A stretch of 64,000 bases of DNA, from NCBI GenBank assembly GCA_013420905.1, contig JAAXNY010000009.1, forward strand, positions 930,001 through 994,000, read 5' to 3'. This document shows positions 46,777 to 56,592 of the stretch, one piece after another. The notes under the pieces are model-generated. The model did no database searches. It was not told the origin of the DNA and was given only the letters and a program-made list of their open reading frames with translations. The stretch's first letter is position 1, and each line of letters opens with the position of its first letter. The DNA is from Collybia mongolica. Lineage: Eukaryota; Basidiomycota; Agaricomycetes; Agaricales; Clitocybaceae. The position numbers and the translations under genes were made by a program.

Positions 46777-49700
46777 AGGTTCGCGTGTCTTCACGCCGGC
46801 GTTGGAACGGGATCTGTGCAAATTGGACGCGTTGTACGAGTCGCGGTGCTCCGGGGTTGCGTCTGTAGAATTCGGCGACCAACTCGTCCGCATTCACCTT
46901 GTCGGCAGGTTCCCAGGTGTTCTGTTCGTAGCTGTAGCCCTTCCAGGCGATCAGGTACTGCAGCTTGTTCCTGTAAACCCGGCTGTCCATGATCTCCTGA
47001 ACCTCATAATGTACCTCACCGTCTATGAGAGTGGGTTCAGGGACTTCGGTGACCGTTCTACCGGGTATTGGGTCGTGCGGCGCGGGTAGGAGTTTGACAA
47101 CATGGAAGACCGGGTGGATGTGCAATAGCGCCGGCGGAAGTTTGAGGCGGTAGGCGTGCGATCCAACCTTGGCTTCGATGGGGTAGGGCCCGATGTAGCG
47201 GTGAGCCAGTTTCTGCGACGGTCGAGTGATACGAATGTCGCGCGAATCCAAATACATCCGGTCTCCAACCTGGTAGTCGGGTGTTGGGTTTCGGCGGCGA
47301 TTGTAGTACATCGCCATCTCGTCCTTGGCTTTGGCTAATGTGGCGTGGGCTTCCTCGAGGGTGTCCTTCATTCGGTCGCGGAATTCGTTCGCGGTTTCCA
47401 GCCGGGATGGTGCGGTCTGTGGTTCGAAGCCCATGCGTGGATGTCGACCGGTGTCCAGGAAGAACGGCGAGTGCTGTGTCGAGGAGTGGACGTGGTTATT
47501 GTACTGGAATTCGGCGAGCGGTAAAAGGTCGACCCAGTTGTCCTGTTGCTCGCTGACAAATAACCGGAGATACTGCTCCAGTTCCTGGTTCACTCGCTCG
47601 GTCTGTCCGTCTGTCTGTGGGTGGTACGCTGTAGACGCTGTGAGTTTAATATCAAGCATGCGATATAACTCCCTTGTGAATTCCGCCACGAACTGTACCC
47701 CTCGGTCGGAGACCATAGCCTTCGGTAAGCCGTGCAACTTCCACACATGCTGGAGGTAAAGCCTCGCCGATCCAAGCGCAGTAATTGTTGTCATGGTTGG
47801 GATGAAGTGCGCACATTTACCCACCGTGTCCACCACTACCATGATCGCATCATGCCCTTGCGACTCGGGGAGTTCCACGATGAAATCCACGCTTGCGACG
47901 TCCCAGCGACCTTCCGGAATCGGCAGCGGTTTAAGTTCGCCGCTTGGAAGTTGACGCTGAGCCTTCGTTCGGAGACAGAGGTCGCATGTCTTGCAGTATT
48001 CACTGATGTAGCGCAACATTTGAGGCCACCAGTAATTGCGCGATACGAGTTCCAACGTCTTCCATCTTCCGGCGTGTCCCGCAATTCGCGAATCGTGATG
48101 TTGCGCAACTATACGTCTGCGAAGGTCAGCGTGTTTTGGGACATAGATGCGATTGCGGAAATACAGCAACTCCTGCGCTTCCCTCCACTCTGCGCTCCGA
48201 ACCGATTTTCCTGCGGACTTCTTCAACTCCTGCGCTGCCTTCACCACCGCTTCCTCCTGATGTCCCTCGCGATTGCCTCTCCGAATATCCCGCAGAATGT
48301 CCCTTTCCTCTCCTTCCACGACCATTCCTTCCAGCGCGCGGATTGTGAACAACTCCGGTTTGAGGAGGACTAGATCGCGGTTATCCTCGCTTCCATCGCT
48401 GTGGTCCGCTTGGCGAGATAGCGCGTCTGGCTTACCCATACTTCGTCCGGGCTTGTGGTGCAGCGAGAAGTTGAATCGGGAGAGGTACAGTGACCACCTG
48501 GCCTGTCTCCAATTTAGCTTCTGGGACGTCCGGAAGTACTCTAGATTTTTGTGGTCTGTCCAGATCTCGAAGTCGTGTCGCGCGCCTTCAAGGAAGTGTC
48601 GCCATTCTTCGAGTGCGCGAATGATGGCGAGCATTTCCTTGTCGTGTATCTCGTAATTCCGCTCGACCGCGTTGAGGCTCTTTGACGAAAACGCGATCGG
48701 GTGCCACTTGTCGTCCTCCGGGCTGAGTTGCGAAAGTACTGCGCCGGTCGCGAAATCCGAACTATCTGCCTCCACCCTAAATGGCCGGTTGTCGTCTGCG
48801 AACATCAGTACCGGTTTAGACGACACCGCTTCCTTCAACCCTTCGAATGCCTCCTGCTCCGACTCACCCCACTTCCAAGGCACGTCTTTACCGGTGAGAT
48901 CAAACAATGGCCGCGCAATATGGGAGAAGTCGCGAATGAACCGCCGATAGAAGTTCGTGAAGCCCAAGAAGGACTGCACTTGCTTCTTGTTCATGGGCGT
49001 TGGCCATTCCGCTACTCTGGCAACCTTGACCAGGTCCATCTCCGCCTGCCCCTCCGAGATAATGAGCCCCAGATACTCGATTCGGGTCTTCTCGAATTCG
49101 CATTTGTCCAGTCGCAGGTACAGTTTATGTTCGCGGAGTCGCTGGAGAACTAACCTCGTAATTCGGCGGTGTTCGGCGAGTGTCTTTGTGTAGATTAGAA
49201 TATCATTGATGTAGACACATACCACTCCTTCCATGATGAGATCGTGGAATATCTCGTTCATCATGGTTTGGAACGTTGCCGGCGAGTTAGTGAGACCAAA
49301 GAACATTACCAGGGGCTCAAACATTCCGCGGTTTGTGCGAAATGCGGCCTTCCACTCATCACCTTCCTTAATTCGGATGTTGTTGTATCCCCAGCGAACG
49401 TCGAATTTGGAGAAGTATTTCGCTCCCCGAAGATTGTTGACGAGGTCGGAGATGAGTGGGAGTGGGTATTTGTTCTTGATCGTCAGCGAATTGAGAATGC
49501 GGTAGTCCTGTACCGGGCGTAGCGAACCGTCCTTCTTCTTGATAAAGAAGAACGGCGAAGCCATTGGCGATTTGGAGGGGCGGATCCGACCAGAGGCGAG
49601 GTTCTCCTTGAGGAACTTGTCCAACTCCGCTTGTTCGGCAACTGAGAGCAGGTAGACCTTGCAGGATTTCCCTTCTGCGTCGCGGACGAGTTCGATTGCG

Positions 49701-50739
49701 TGGTCCCACGGTTGGCGATCTGGGAGAGCGTCGAAGGACGTCTTGGAGAACACATCCTCAAATTCGTGGACGTGCGCCGGTGCTAGATCGAAAAACGTCT
49801 TGGGTTGCGCATTACGATCAAAGGAGTCTGCGATCTGCTGGGACGCGTTCTTCCGGGCTTCCGTTTGGATCTTTTCCGCTAGTCGCTGCGAGATGGTTTG
49901 GGTTGTCCGAATCTCTTCCGGTGCCTTCTGAAACTGTCCTGGTTCGCCGATGTTGACCACGAAGATACGGTCGCCCTCTTCGATGCAATCTTCAAGGGCG
50001 ATATCTCCTTCGTGCTCAGAGTCGGGAACCTCTCCAATTTCTGTTTCTGGTTCGGGCATGGGTCCTGCGTGACAGGTGTTGATGCGGGCCTCCAATTTAC
50101 GCTTCTCCGCCTTTTCCGATTTAACCTCGTTCGCACAGGTCCGACATTTGTCGGGACAGCGACTCATCTTCACCTCGTTGGTCTGCCAGTTGATCTCCGG
50201 GTTGTGCTCCTGCAACCAAGTGTAGCCCAGTATGAGATCCTGCTTCCCTAGGCTGGTGACCGCGAAGTGGGTGCGTTCTGAGTGACCGTTGTACCGGAGG
50301 ATGAGGTCTACGATCTCCGAAATAGACCCGTTCTTGTTCGGAGTGCCGTCGACGTTGAACACCGGAATAGTGCGAACTAGCTTGCGCGAGGTCAACCTGT
50401 TCCTCCGCACGAATTCAGAATCGATGAAAAGGCCCGTTGCTCCCGAGTCTACCAAGCTGTTCGTCGCGAATGTCTCGCCTGTGTCGGTCGTCTGAAGTTC
50501 AATCTTGAGCTTCAGCAAGCGAGTGCTGGGGGTGGCGGCGACTACGAATTGCTTGGGTAGAGCTCGTTCCCATCGGGGGAGTCTCTGGCGCGGCGGTTTA
50601 GGGACGGGGATGGTATCTTGTACGGCTTCTGTAGTAGTTTCGGGTGTTTGGGAAATTTCAGTTGTATTCTCAACTTCTAAACACGCGAACCTATTTACAG
50701 ATGACAGCAAGGGCGTACTGTTCACTCGCTGTCCGCTAC
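46775..50739 (-). CDS. Chromovirus Pol: protease, RT, RNase H, integrase, chromodomain
   Basis: About 1,320 codons in the -1 frame relative to Gag, joined at a slippery site. Protease: NSLVDSGATGLFID. RT: KYFSKFDVRWGYNNIRI, FGLTNSPATFQ and VYINDILIY, where the second residue pair is expected to be DD. RNase H: FRVEADSSDFATGAVLS and WTDHKNLEYF. Integrase: the zinc module HHDSRIAGHAGRW...CKTCDLCLRTK, the first Asp in ASVDFIVELP, and AYHPQTDGQTERVNQELE with the catalytic Glu. The C-terminal chromodomain reads YEVQEIMDSRV and YLIAWKGYSYEQNTWEP. The frame has no stop. The first conventional-looking start is not needed if a Gag-Pol fusion is made. Confidence 0.93.
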
Positions 50740-50746
50740 AAAACCC
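50701..50746 (-). promoter_or_regulatory. Predicted -1 ribosomal frameshift signal, gag-pol
   Basis: In gag phase the sequence is G GGT TTT (50746-50740), a canonical X XXY YYZ slippery heptamer. After a 6-nt spacer comes a hairpin: GACAGCGAG (50733-50725) pairs with CTTGCTGTC, nine pairs including one G-U, with a 13-nt loop that holds the gag stop. Slipping one base back enters the pol frame exactly. Confidence 0.7.
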
Positions 50747-51888
50747 TCTTGAGTGGTTGCGAACGTTTCCCCTTCTTCCGCCGGCGGTTCGACTTGTGCG
50801 TCTATCATCGCGAAGATGTGCTGCGCGAACTCATGCTGCTCCTCCATTGACATGAACCGCATGTCGTAGCAGAGGGGGCAGTCCTTCCGGAAATGGCCCG
50901 GCTGCTTACATCGGTGGCAGGTCTTGATGTTCGTTCGAGCCCTCCGCATCGCGTCTACATCCATTGGAACCGGTGGAGGGAGAGCAGGGGGCGGCGGAGG
51001 TGGTGGTGGCGCCATCCGTTGCAGCGTCGGGGCTGAGAAGTGCGGCGGTGCGCGAAACGCCGAGGTAGTGCGTGCGGGAGGTGCGCGAGCCGCCGGTTTA
51101 GTGCTCAGGAAGGCCTCGTTGGTGAGGCGGTTTTCATCGCACTTCATCGCCGCTACATACCACTGTTCCGGCTGATCGTCCGCTGGTCGTCCCACTGCCA
51201 TCGTCGCGATCTGTGACTGAATCTCCCCGCTCAGTCCCTTCCGGTACTTCACCACAATTGTCAACCCCTCCTTGTATCCCAACTTGTCGATGAGATCCCT
51301 GAACTCATCCGTGTAGTCGTCCACCGATCGCGATCCTTGGTGGTAGCTGCTCGTTTCCAACCTCGTAATCGCCCGCTGCGCTTCGCTCTGCACGAAGAAG
51401 TTGACCGCGAAGTCGGCGCGGAATAGGGCCCATGTCGCGTACTTCGGGTTCCTGGTAGTGGTCTGGTATCGCATGGCCCGGTCCGCGAACAGATACGCTC
51501 GGCCTTTCTTCATGAAGGTGTACGCCCACCGTACCTGCGTCACTTCATCCGCGAACTGGTGTGGTACAAGATTTATATACAGTTCGCATGCGTTAATGAA
51601 CGCACGCCCTCGTTCGCGCGATCCGTCGAAGTCATCGGGAAGCGATGGCCGGAGTGCCGAAGGTCATCCCGAATTAACGTGGGTCGCGGGGGGAGGTGTT
51701 GATACATTATTTACAGGGGCGCTGGGTGCAGGGGTATTGACCGGGGGTGGGGGAGCCGCGGTTTGGAGCGCGATCAGCGCGTTGATGCTGTCGGTGAGCT
51801 TCTTAAGCTGCTTGGCTTGTTCCTCCGCCTTCCTATTGAGATCTCCTACGTCTCGTTCGATGTTATCCATCCTCGTTTCGGCGTCCAT
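50722..51888 (-). pseudogene. Chromovirus Gag with one in-frame TGA
   Basis: Capsid/nucleocapsid protein. The first in-frame ATG is at 51888 (MDAETRMDNIERD), opening a coiled coil (LNRKAEEQAKQLKKLTDSIN), but the frame is open upstream to about 52045 without an ATG. A proline-rich linker ends at NSG, then TGA (51664-51666). The same frame continues PSALRPSLPDDFDGSRERGR, with the capsid at TWALFRADFAVNFF and LVPHQFADEVTQVRW. The knuckle CHRCKQPGHFRKDC lies near 50915. A CGA-to-TGA change would explain the stop. Gag ends at TGA 50722-50724, overlapping pol. Confidence 0.85.
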
Positions 51889-52035
51889 CGGCCGGAGTAG
51901 GAGTTCCACTTCTAGTTCGGAGGAGGGTGGAGAGGGTGATTCTCGCGCGGTCTTGATGGATTCTGTATCGGAGCTGACAGTTTCTGCCGATCGGAATTTG
52001 GCAATGGCTGCGGTGAGGTCGCGGTCTCTGCTGGT

Positions 52036-52046
52036 GAGAGAATTCT
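52036..52046 (-). other. Chromovirus primer-binding site (probable self-priming)
   Basis: AGAATTCTCTC, two bases inside the 5' LTR. Its first ten bases are complementary to the predicted RNA 5' end AGAGAATTCT (52187-52178). No match to a tRNA 3' end (TGG...) is seen. Fungal Tf1/sushi-type elements prime this way. Confidence 0.65.
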
Positions 52047-52048
52047 AT

Positions 52049-52524
52049 TGTAAGGGCAACCCCGGCGGAGTGCGCGCGAACTTAGTAGAGCGGGCCGACG
52101 CTGGTGGAGGGGATCCTAAGTTGATGTATTCACTTGTACGACATATGTACTACTCACCTGGTGGAGGGGATCCTAAGAGAATTCTCTGAGGAGCCTCCAT
52201 CAGGGGGGGTGTGCTATATACCTAGTACTACATTAAATACACGTTCCCAGTGCGGTACGACGACACGCGTTGGGCTAGCGAAGGTCACGTGACCGTGCCC
52301 TTGATAGTCCGAACAAGTGCAAAGTCTGGCGGCGAACTGCGCGCGAAGTAGAGAGTGGGGGTGCGTGTGGGCGTAGGTAATGAACATGCGATGTAGTGAA
52401 TGTAATTGAGTGAGCGCGAAGTAAGCAGAGAAATTGTATCGTAAGTCGGCAGGATGACTGAGTCGCGAATCGGCAAAGTAAGGCTAGATCGGCGAAGTAA
52501 GGCGGAAATGGAGTTCCCCTTACA
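52049..52524 (-). repeat. Chromovirus 5' LTR with promoter elements
   Basis: On the minus strand a TATATAG box (52220-52214) stands 33 nt before the palindrome AGAGAATTCTCT (52187-52176). This places the likely RNA start at that palindrome and gives U3 of about 337 bp and R-U5 of about 139 bp. A GGTCACGTGACC palindrome (52283-52294), a bHLH-type CACGTG site, lies in U3. Confidence 0.93.
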
Positions 52525-52529
52525 GGTGA

Positions 52530-53118
52530 TTAGCACTACTTGGTCTAGACAGCACCATCCAGGGGTGCACACCCAGCCACCAGGTGATGGTTCTACCATA
52601 TGGAGTACACCACTGTGCCACCTATGTCCACCATGCTAGCTGCTCACTAGCAGATGTGGGCAGGCAGTCACTGGTAATGTGGCAGGTGCCTCTGTAGTTC
52701 TTGCTGCAGCTCTTATTGTTGTGATTTTGCAATTGTTATTTTCACTGAGAGGGGTGGGTATGAGAGAGGGTGGTGGTATCCATGGCAGTGGGACCTGGCA
52801 TTGTATTTGGCAGTACTGTGCACAATTATATGGCAGGGAGGTGATGGGAGGGGCAGCTGGGATGTAGTGGTGGAGGTGGACAACAAGGCTGACAGGTGAT
52901 GTGGCACCCATCAACAATATTCAGCCATTGCCAGTAATGGCCAAGAGTAGATAGCAGGACCATTATAAAAACAAGCACCTTGGACTGACAAGCTCATATT
53001 ACCAAATGGTTAATTTGCATGCTTTATGCATATGACATGTAACCTTGAGGCCTTGTATTTGACTCTCCAAAATATTTCATTTTTGTGCATTAAACAAGCA
53101 ATGATAACTATAATTAAG
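52530..53118. other. Non-coding sequence right of the chromovirus
   Basis: GC-poor repeat-like sequence with GGTGGTGG/CCACC words (52560-52900). No gene supported. Confidence 0.4.
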
Positions 53119-54256
53119 TAAGCAATCTGGACAGTCTGCATGGACTTCATGGGGAGTTGTTCCAAGCTGGGTCTGAGCATCCAAGTAACAGCATGGATTT
53201 ATGGACTTAGCTTTGACTTGGCTCAGATGCAGACTGTCAATTAAGCAGAGCTCCTTGCCAAACAGGGTCTGAGTCAGTCTGCAGACACCTGCATTTGTCT
53301 GTGTGGTCTGTGTGGCTCATGTGGCTCAGTGTCAAGTCCCCGGAGAAGCTACTGAGTTGGTTGTATATTTGGAATATACAAATATGGATCTACATTTTCA
53401 AGTTTGTTAATTTTTTCACACAGTCCATCTCTGAGAGTCTGAGTCCCCACTTTACCAGCTGACTTGCTTTTAAGAAAAATGCCTAGATATATATTGCTAC
53501 CTTTTATTGGTGGATATTTGTATAGGATCTATAAACACCAACTTCTATTGGCATACACCATGGATATGGGTGAAGTTGTAAGGGGATCACTTGTTTGTCC
53601 ACATCTAGCCATCAGAATCACTATTGCACAGCTTGCACAGCTTGCATAGCCTCACTGTTATATCTATTATTCTGACACACACTGCTTTAACCCCTTGACA
53701 GATAGTAGTTTACTCTGGACTGGCATATCACAGATGGATTGTTGCATCAGTAGAGTTACTGATATCAGATTCTGATGTTATTTGAGACATAGGCACAATG
53801 TACTGTATATAAGGTGCCCCTTTGCAATAGACCTGGGCTGGGTTCTCTACTCATAGTCAAGCCTCTAATGCTCTATGCTCATCCCTTCCCTGCATGGTTG
53901 TTCATACTGTGTATACTGCTCCCTGTCTGAGCCTCTTGGCAACATGACCCCTTACAGAAGTTCAACAAGTATTTGGCAAGCTCAAATGTGTGGTTATATT
54001 ACATCTTCACATTGTGTATCCATCAGGCCTTCCATGATGTCAAGCTACTCCCTGTACCCTACAATCTAATTCTAGGACAATGCCTGACAAGTGTTCCAGA
54101 ACCAAACTTATCAACGACAAAAAGTAATATAAAGTTGAATAGATTCTGGATAGCTAGTTCTATTGCAACAACCTGATTCTAGAAATATAAAGAAAAGTTA
54201 ATCAAAAAAAAACATAAGGACTTGTATCTGCCAGTAATAGCCCTCTACCTCAAGTT
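53119..54256 (+). repeat. Dispersed repeat, long copy 4
   Basis: From TAAGCAATCTGGACAGTCTG to CTCTACCTCAAGTT. Matches 61378-62443 in the same orientation over nearly its full length, but keeps about 110 bp (around 53735-53830) that the second copy lacks. It lies immediately upstream of the unknown gene at 54364. Confidence 0.85.
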
Positions 54257-56162
54257 CACCAGATCTGGTTAGTAGATCTTGACAAAAATGCATATAAAAC
54301 CATGGGCCAATCTGTGCTCCTTAAGTTTCCCCCCTTACCCCTCTCTATATTGTGTCTATAAGAATGCCTCCTCACAAGAAGACTGCAGGAAAGTCCAAGC
54401 ATGTTGATCATAAAAAGTCAACAGGAACAAAGGCATCAGCAAAGGTGTCAATCTCACCTGAGTTTGTTCATGACTCAGATCAGGAAGTCCAAATCAACAT
54501 GCCTGAGCCCTCAGATGATGGAAATGACTTCATCATAGAGGATGAAGAACTGCATTCATCCTCTGATTTTGAGTAAGCATTTGGATTGCTGTCTTGTAAA
54601 TTCACCTCACCTCATCATTCTAGGGAGAGTTCCATCCGCACTGACAGTAGTGAAAGTGGTTCTGGAGGTGAAGATCCTGATAATGATGAGCTTAACATGG
54701 AGTACCCACATCAAGTACAAGTTTAACCACCTTTGCTAATCATGTTTCAGAGAACCTGAACCTGCCACTCCTTGGACAAGAAGGCATTGCCGTGAAACAC
54801 CTCCACCTGTGACACCAACACCAACAAAGGGGAGGTTAGTCAAAGTACTTTTATACCTTTTTGGACACTGTACCTGGGCTGAAATTTAAGAGAAAGAAAT
54901 GCATTGCAAAGGATGATATTGACTCTGACAGTGATGAAGTCTTTATCCAAATGTAAGTATGCAAAAGTCCTGCAACAATAATTTTTATTGAATCACATAT
55001 CAGCCCAACTACAGACTCACCCAAAAAACCAAGAACCACTCCACAGAAGAATAAAATGTGCATAATATTGCTGGCTCTTGCTTAACAACTGCTGACTGAT
55101 CACTTTATTTCAGTGACACACCACTAACACCCAGCCCACAGAAACATACAAAATCAGCTCAACAAAGTGTTTGATGATGCTGCGTACAGATTTCTGTTTT
55201 GATGCAAAGACAATTGTTGATTTCTTATGACTCTAGACTGAAATTAAAGGTTGAGAAGATGACTCCAACAAACACAACTGGATCCAAGTGCACCTTGACA
55301 CAGTGTGTAATTTAAAGTGGAGTTAATTAATTTGCACAACTTATTTTAGAAATTCTCAAGGGAAAGACAAAAAATACTCCAAAGCCTAAGATGTCTAACA
55401 AGGGCACTGGCAATACCAAAGATGATGAAGAGTGGTAAGTATATACATTGCTGACAATGCAACTTCCACACTCACATTTTATAACAGAGAGATCAAGCCA
55501 CTGAAGTACTTGGAAGATCTTGATAATCATGTCAGGTAACATGATATTGTCATAATTATTTGGCCTATGACTGAGAGCATACCAAGCATCCCATTACTTG
55601 CTAAATGTGGGGTTTTCAATAAGGCCATTGAAGACAAACTTCTCAAAGGGTCATATAACAAGTTGGGAGGTCTTTACACTAAGCCACATAACCTGTGCAG
55701 AGTCCGCATGGACTCATTTGGCAGGATCATCAGCCAGACAACAATCCATGTCTGTGCCAAGGCTGCATCAATCTGCGTAATTTTACGTAGACATGCAGAC
55801 AAGCACAGATGGACAGCTTGCAGAATCTGCGCAGCCAGTCAATTACTAATCAGATTACTAATATCATTTTTATTTACTCAAATTATATATATATATATAC
55901 TATTTGTTATTAATAACATAACGGCGCTGAAAAACTTGCAACCAACTAGGTTTGAATGCATACATGCACGAACATTACGTAATATGTTTGGCATTCATAA
56001 CCGTTGGGCAAGACGGACATTCCTAGCTACAGGCTACACTGGCCTCAAGTCAAGACACTCAGGTCGCATGACTATGAAGCACATGCAATGGTCACATTGC
56101 TGTTGCCACATCTTTGTTGGTTCTCTTCAACCACATCAACGACACTTGTCAAACCACCAATG

Positions 56163-56410
56163 CCAATGCTAACGCACCCAAGCCACCAACACCAACGCAC
56201 CAAACACCAACCAACACCAACATGACAATGCACGAGACAGTGTGGGGCAAAGGATAGAAATGGACGCGGAACGAGGGGATGATGAGCCAATGCTAACGCA
56301 CCCAAGCCACCAACACCAACGCACCAAACACCAACCAACACCAACATGACAATGCACGAGACAGTGTGGGGCGAAGGATAGAAATGGACGCGGAACGAGG
56401 GGATGATGAG
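56163..56410. repeat. 124-bp unit tandem duplication
   Basis: 56163-56286 and 56287-56410 are nearly identical (CAAAGG against CGAAGG is the only difference I see). It lies inside element B and is itself rich in CCAACACCAA words. Confidence 0.9.
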
Positions 56411-56558
56411 GAAAGGGCCCCCAAGGGGCAAAGGGAGGTGAGTCCCACATGCTGCTCATCTACATGCTCACCACACAACATGTCCCCTCCTGCTTCAGGA
56501 ACCTGAGACAAGAATGACATGGCTGCCAATGCCCAGGGTGCCCTGGCGCACCTGGAAG

Positions 56559-56560
<2 letters not shown>

Positions 56561-56592
<32 letters not shown>
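56561..56592. repeat. (AAC)n microsatellite
   Basis: About 10-11 AAC units followed by degenerate CAG/AAC/ACA triplets to about 56760. These keep artificial poly-Asn and poly-Leu frames open on both strands. Confidence 0.9.

Larger units (their letters stand above)
46288..52524 (-). mobile_element. Full-length Ty3/gypsy chromovirus
   Basis: The 476-bp LTRs (46288-46763 and 52049-52524) differ at about seven positions, roughly 98.5% identical. Target duplication GGTGA is at 46283-46287 and 52525-52529. Gag and pol are read on the minus strand, with a C-terminal chromodomain after integrase. The element is rich in CpG, in sharp contrast to the flanks. Recent insertion, nearly intact apart from one stop in gag and a changed RT active-site residue. 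Confidence 0.97.

Noticed and set aside
46695..47100. Plus-strand Arg/Cys-rich ORFs along the chromovirus
   Set aside because: Antisense shadows of pol; no independent motifs.
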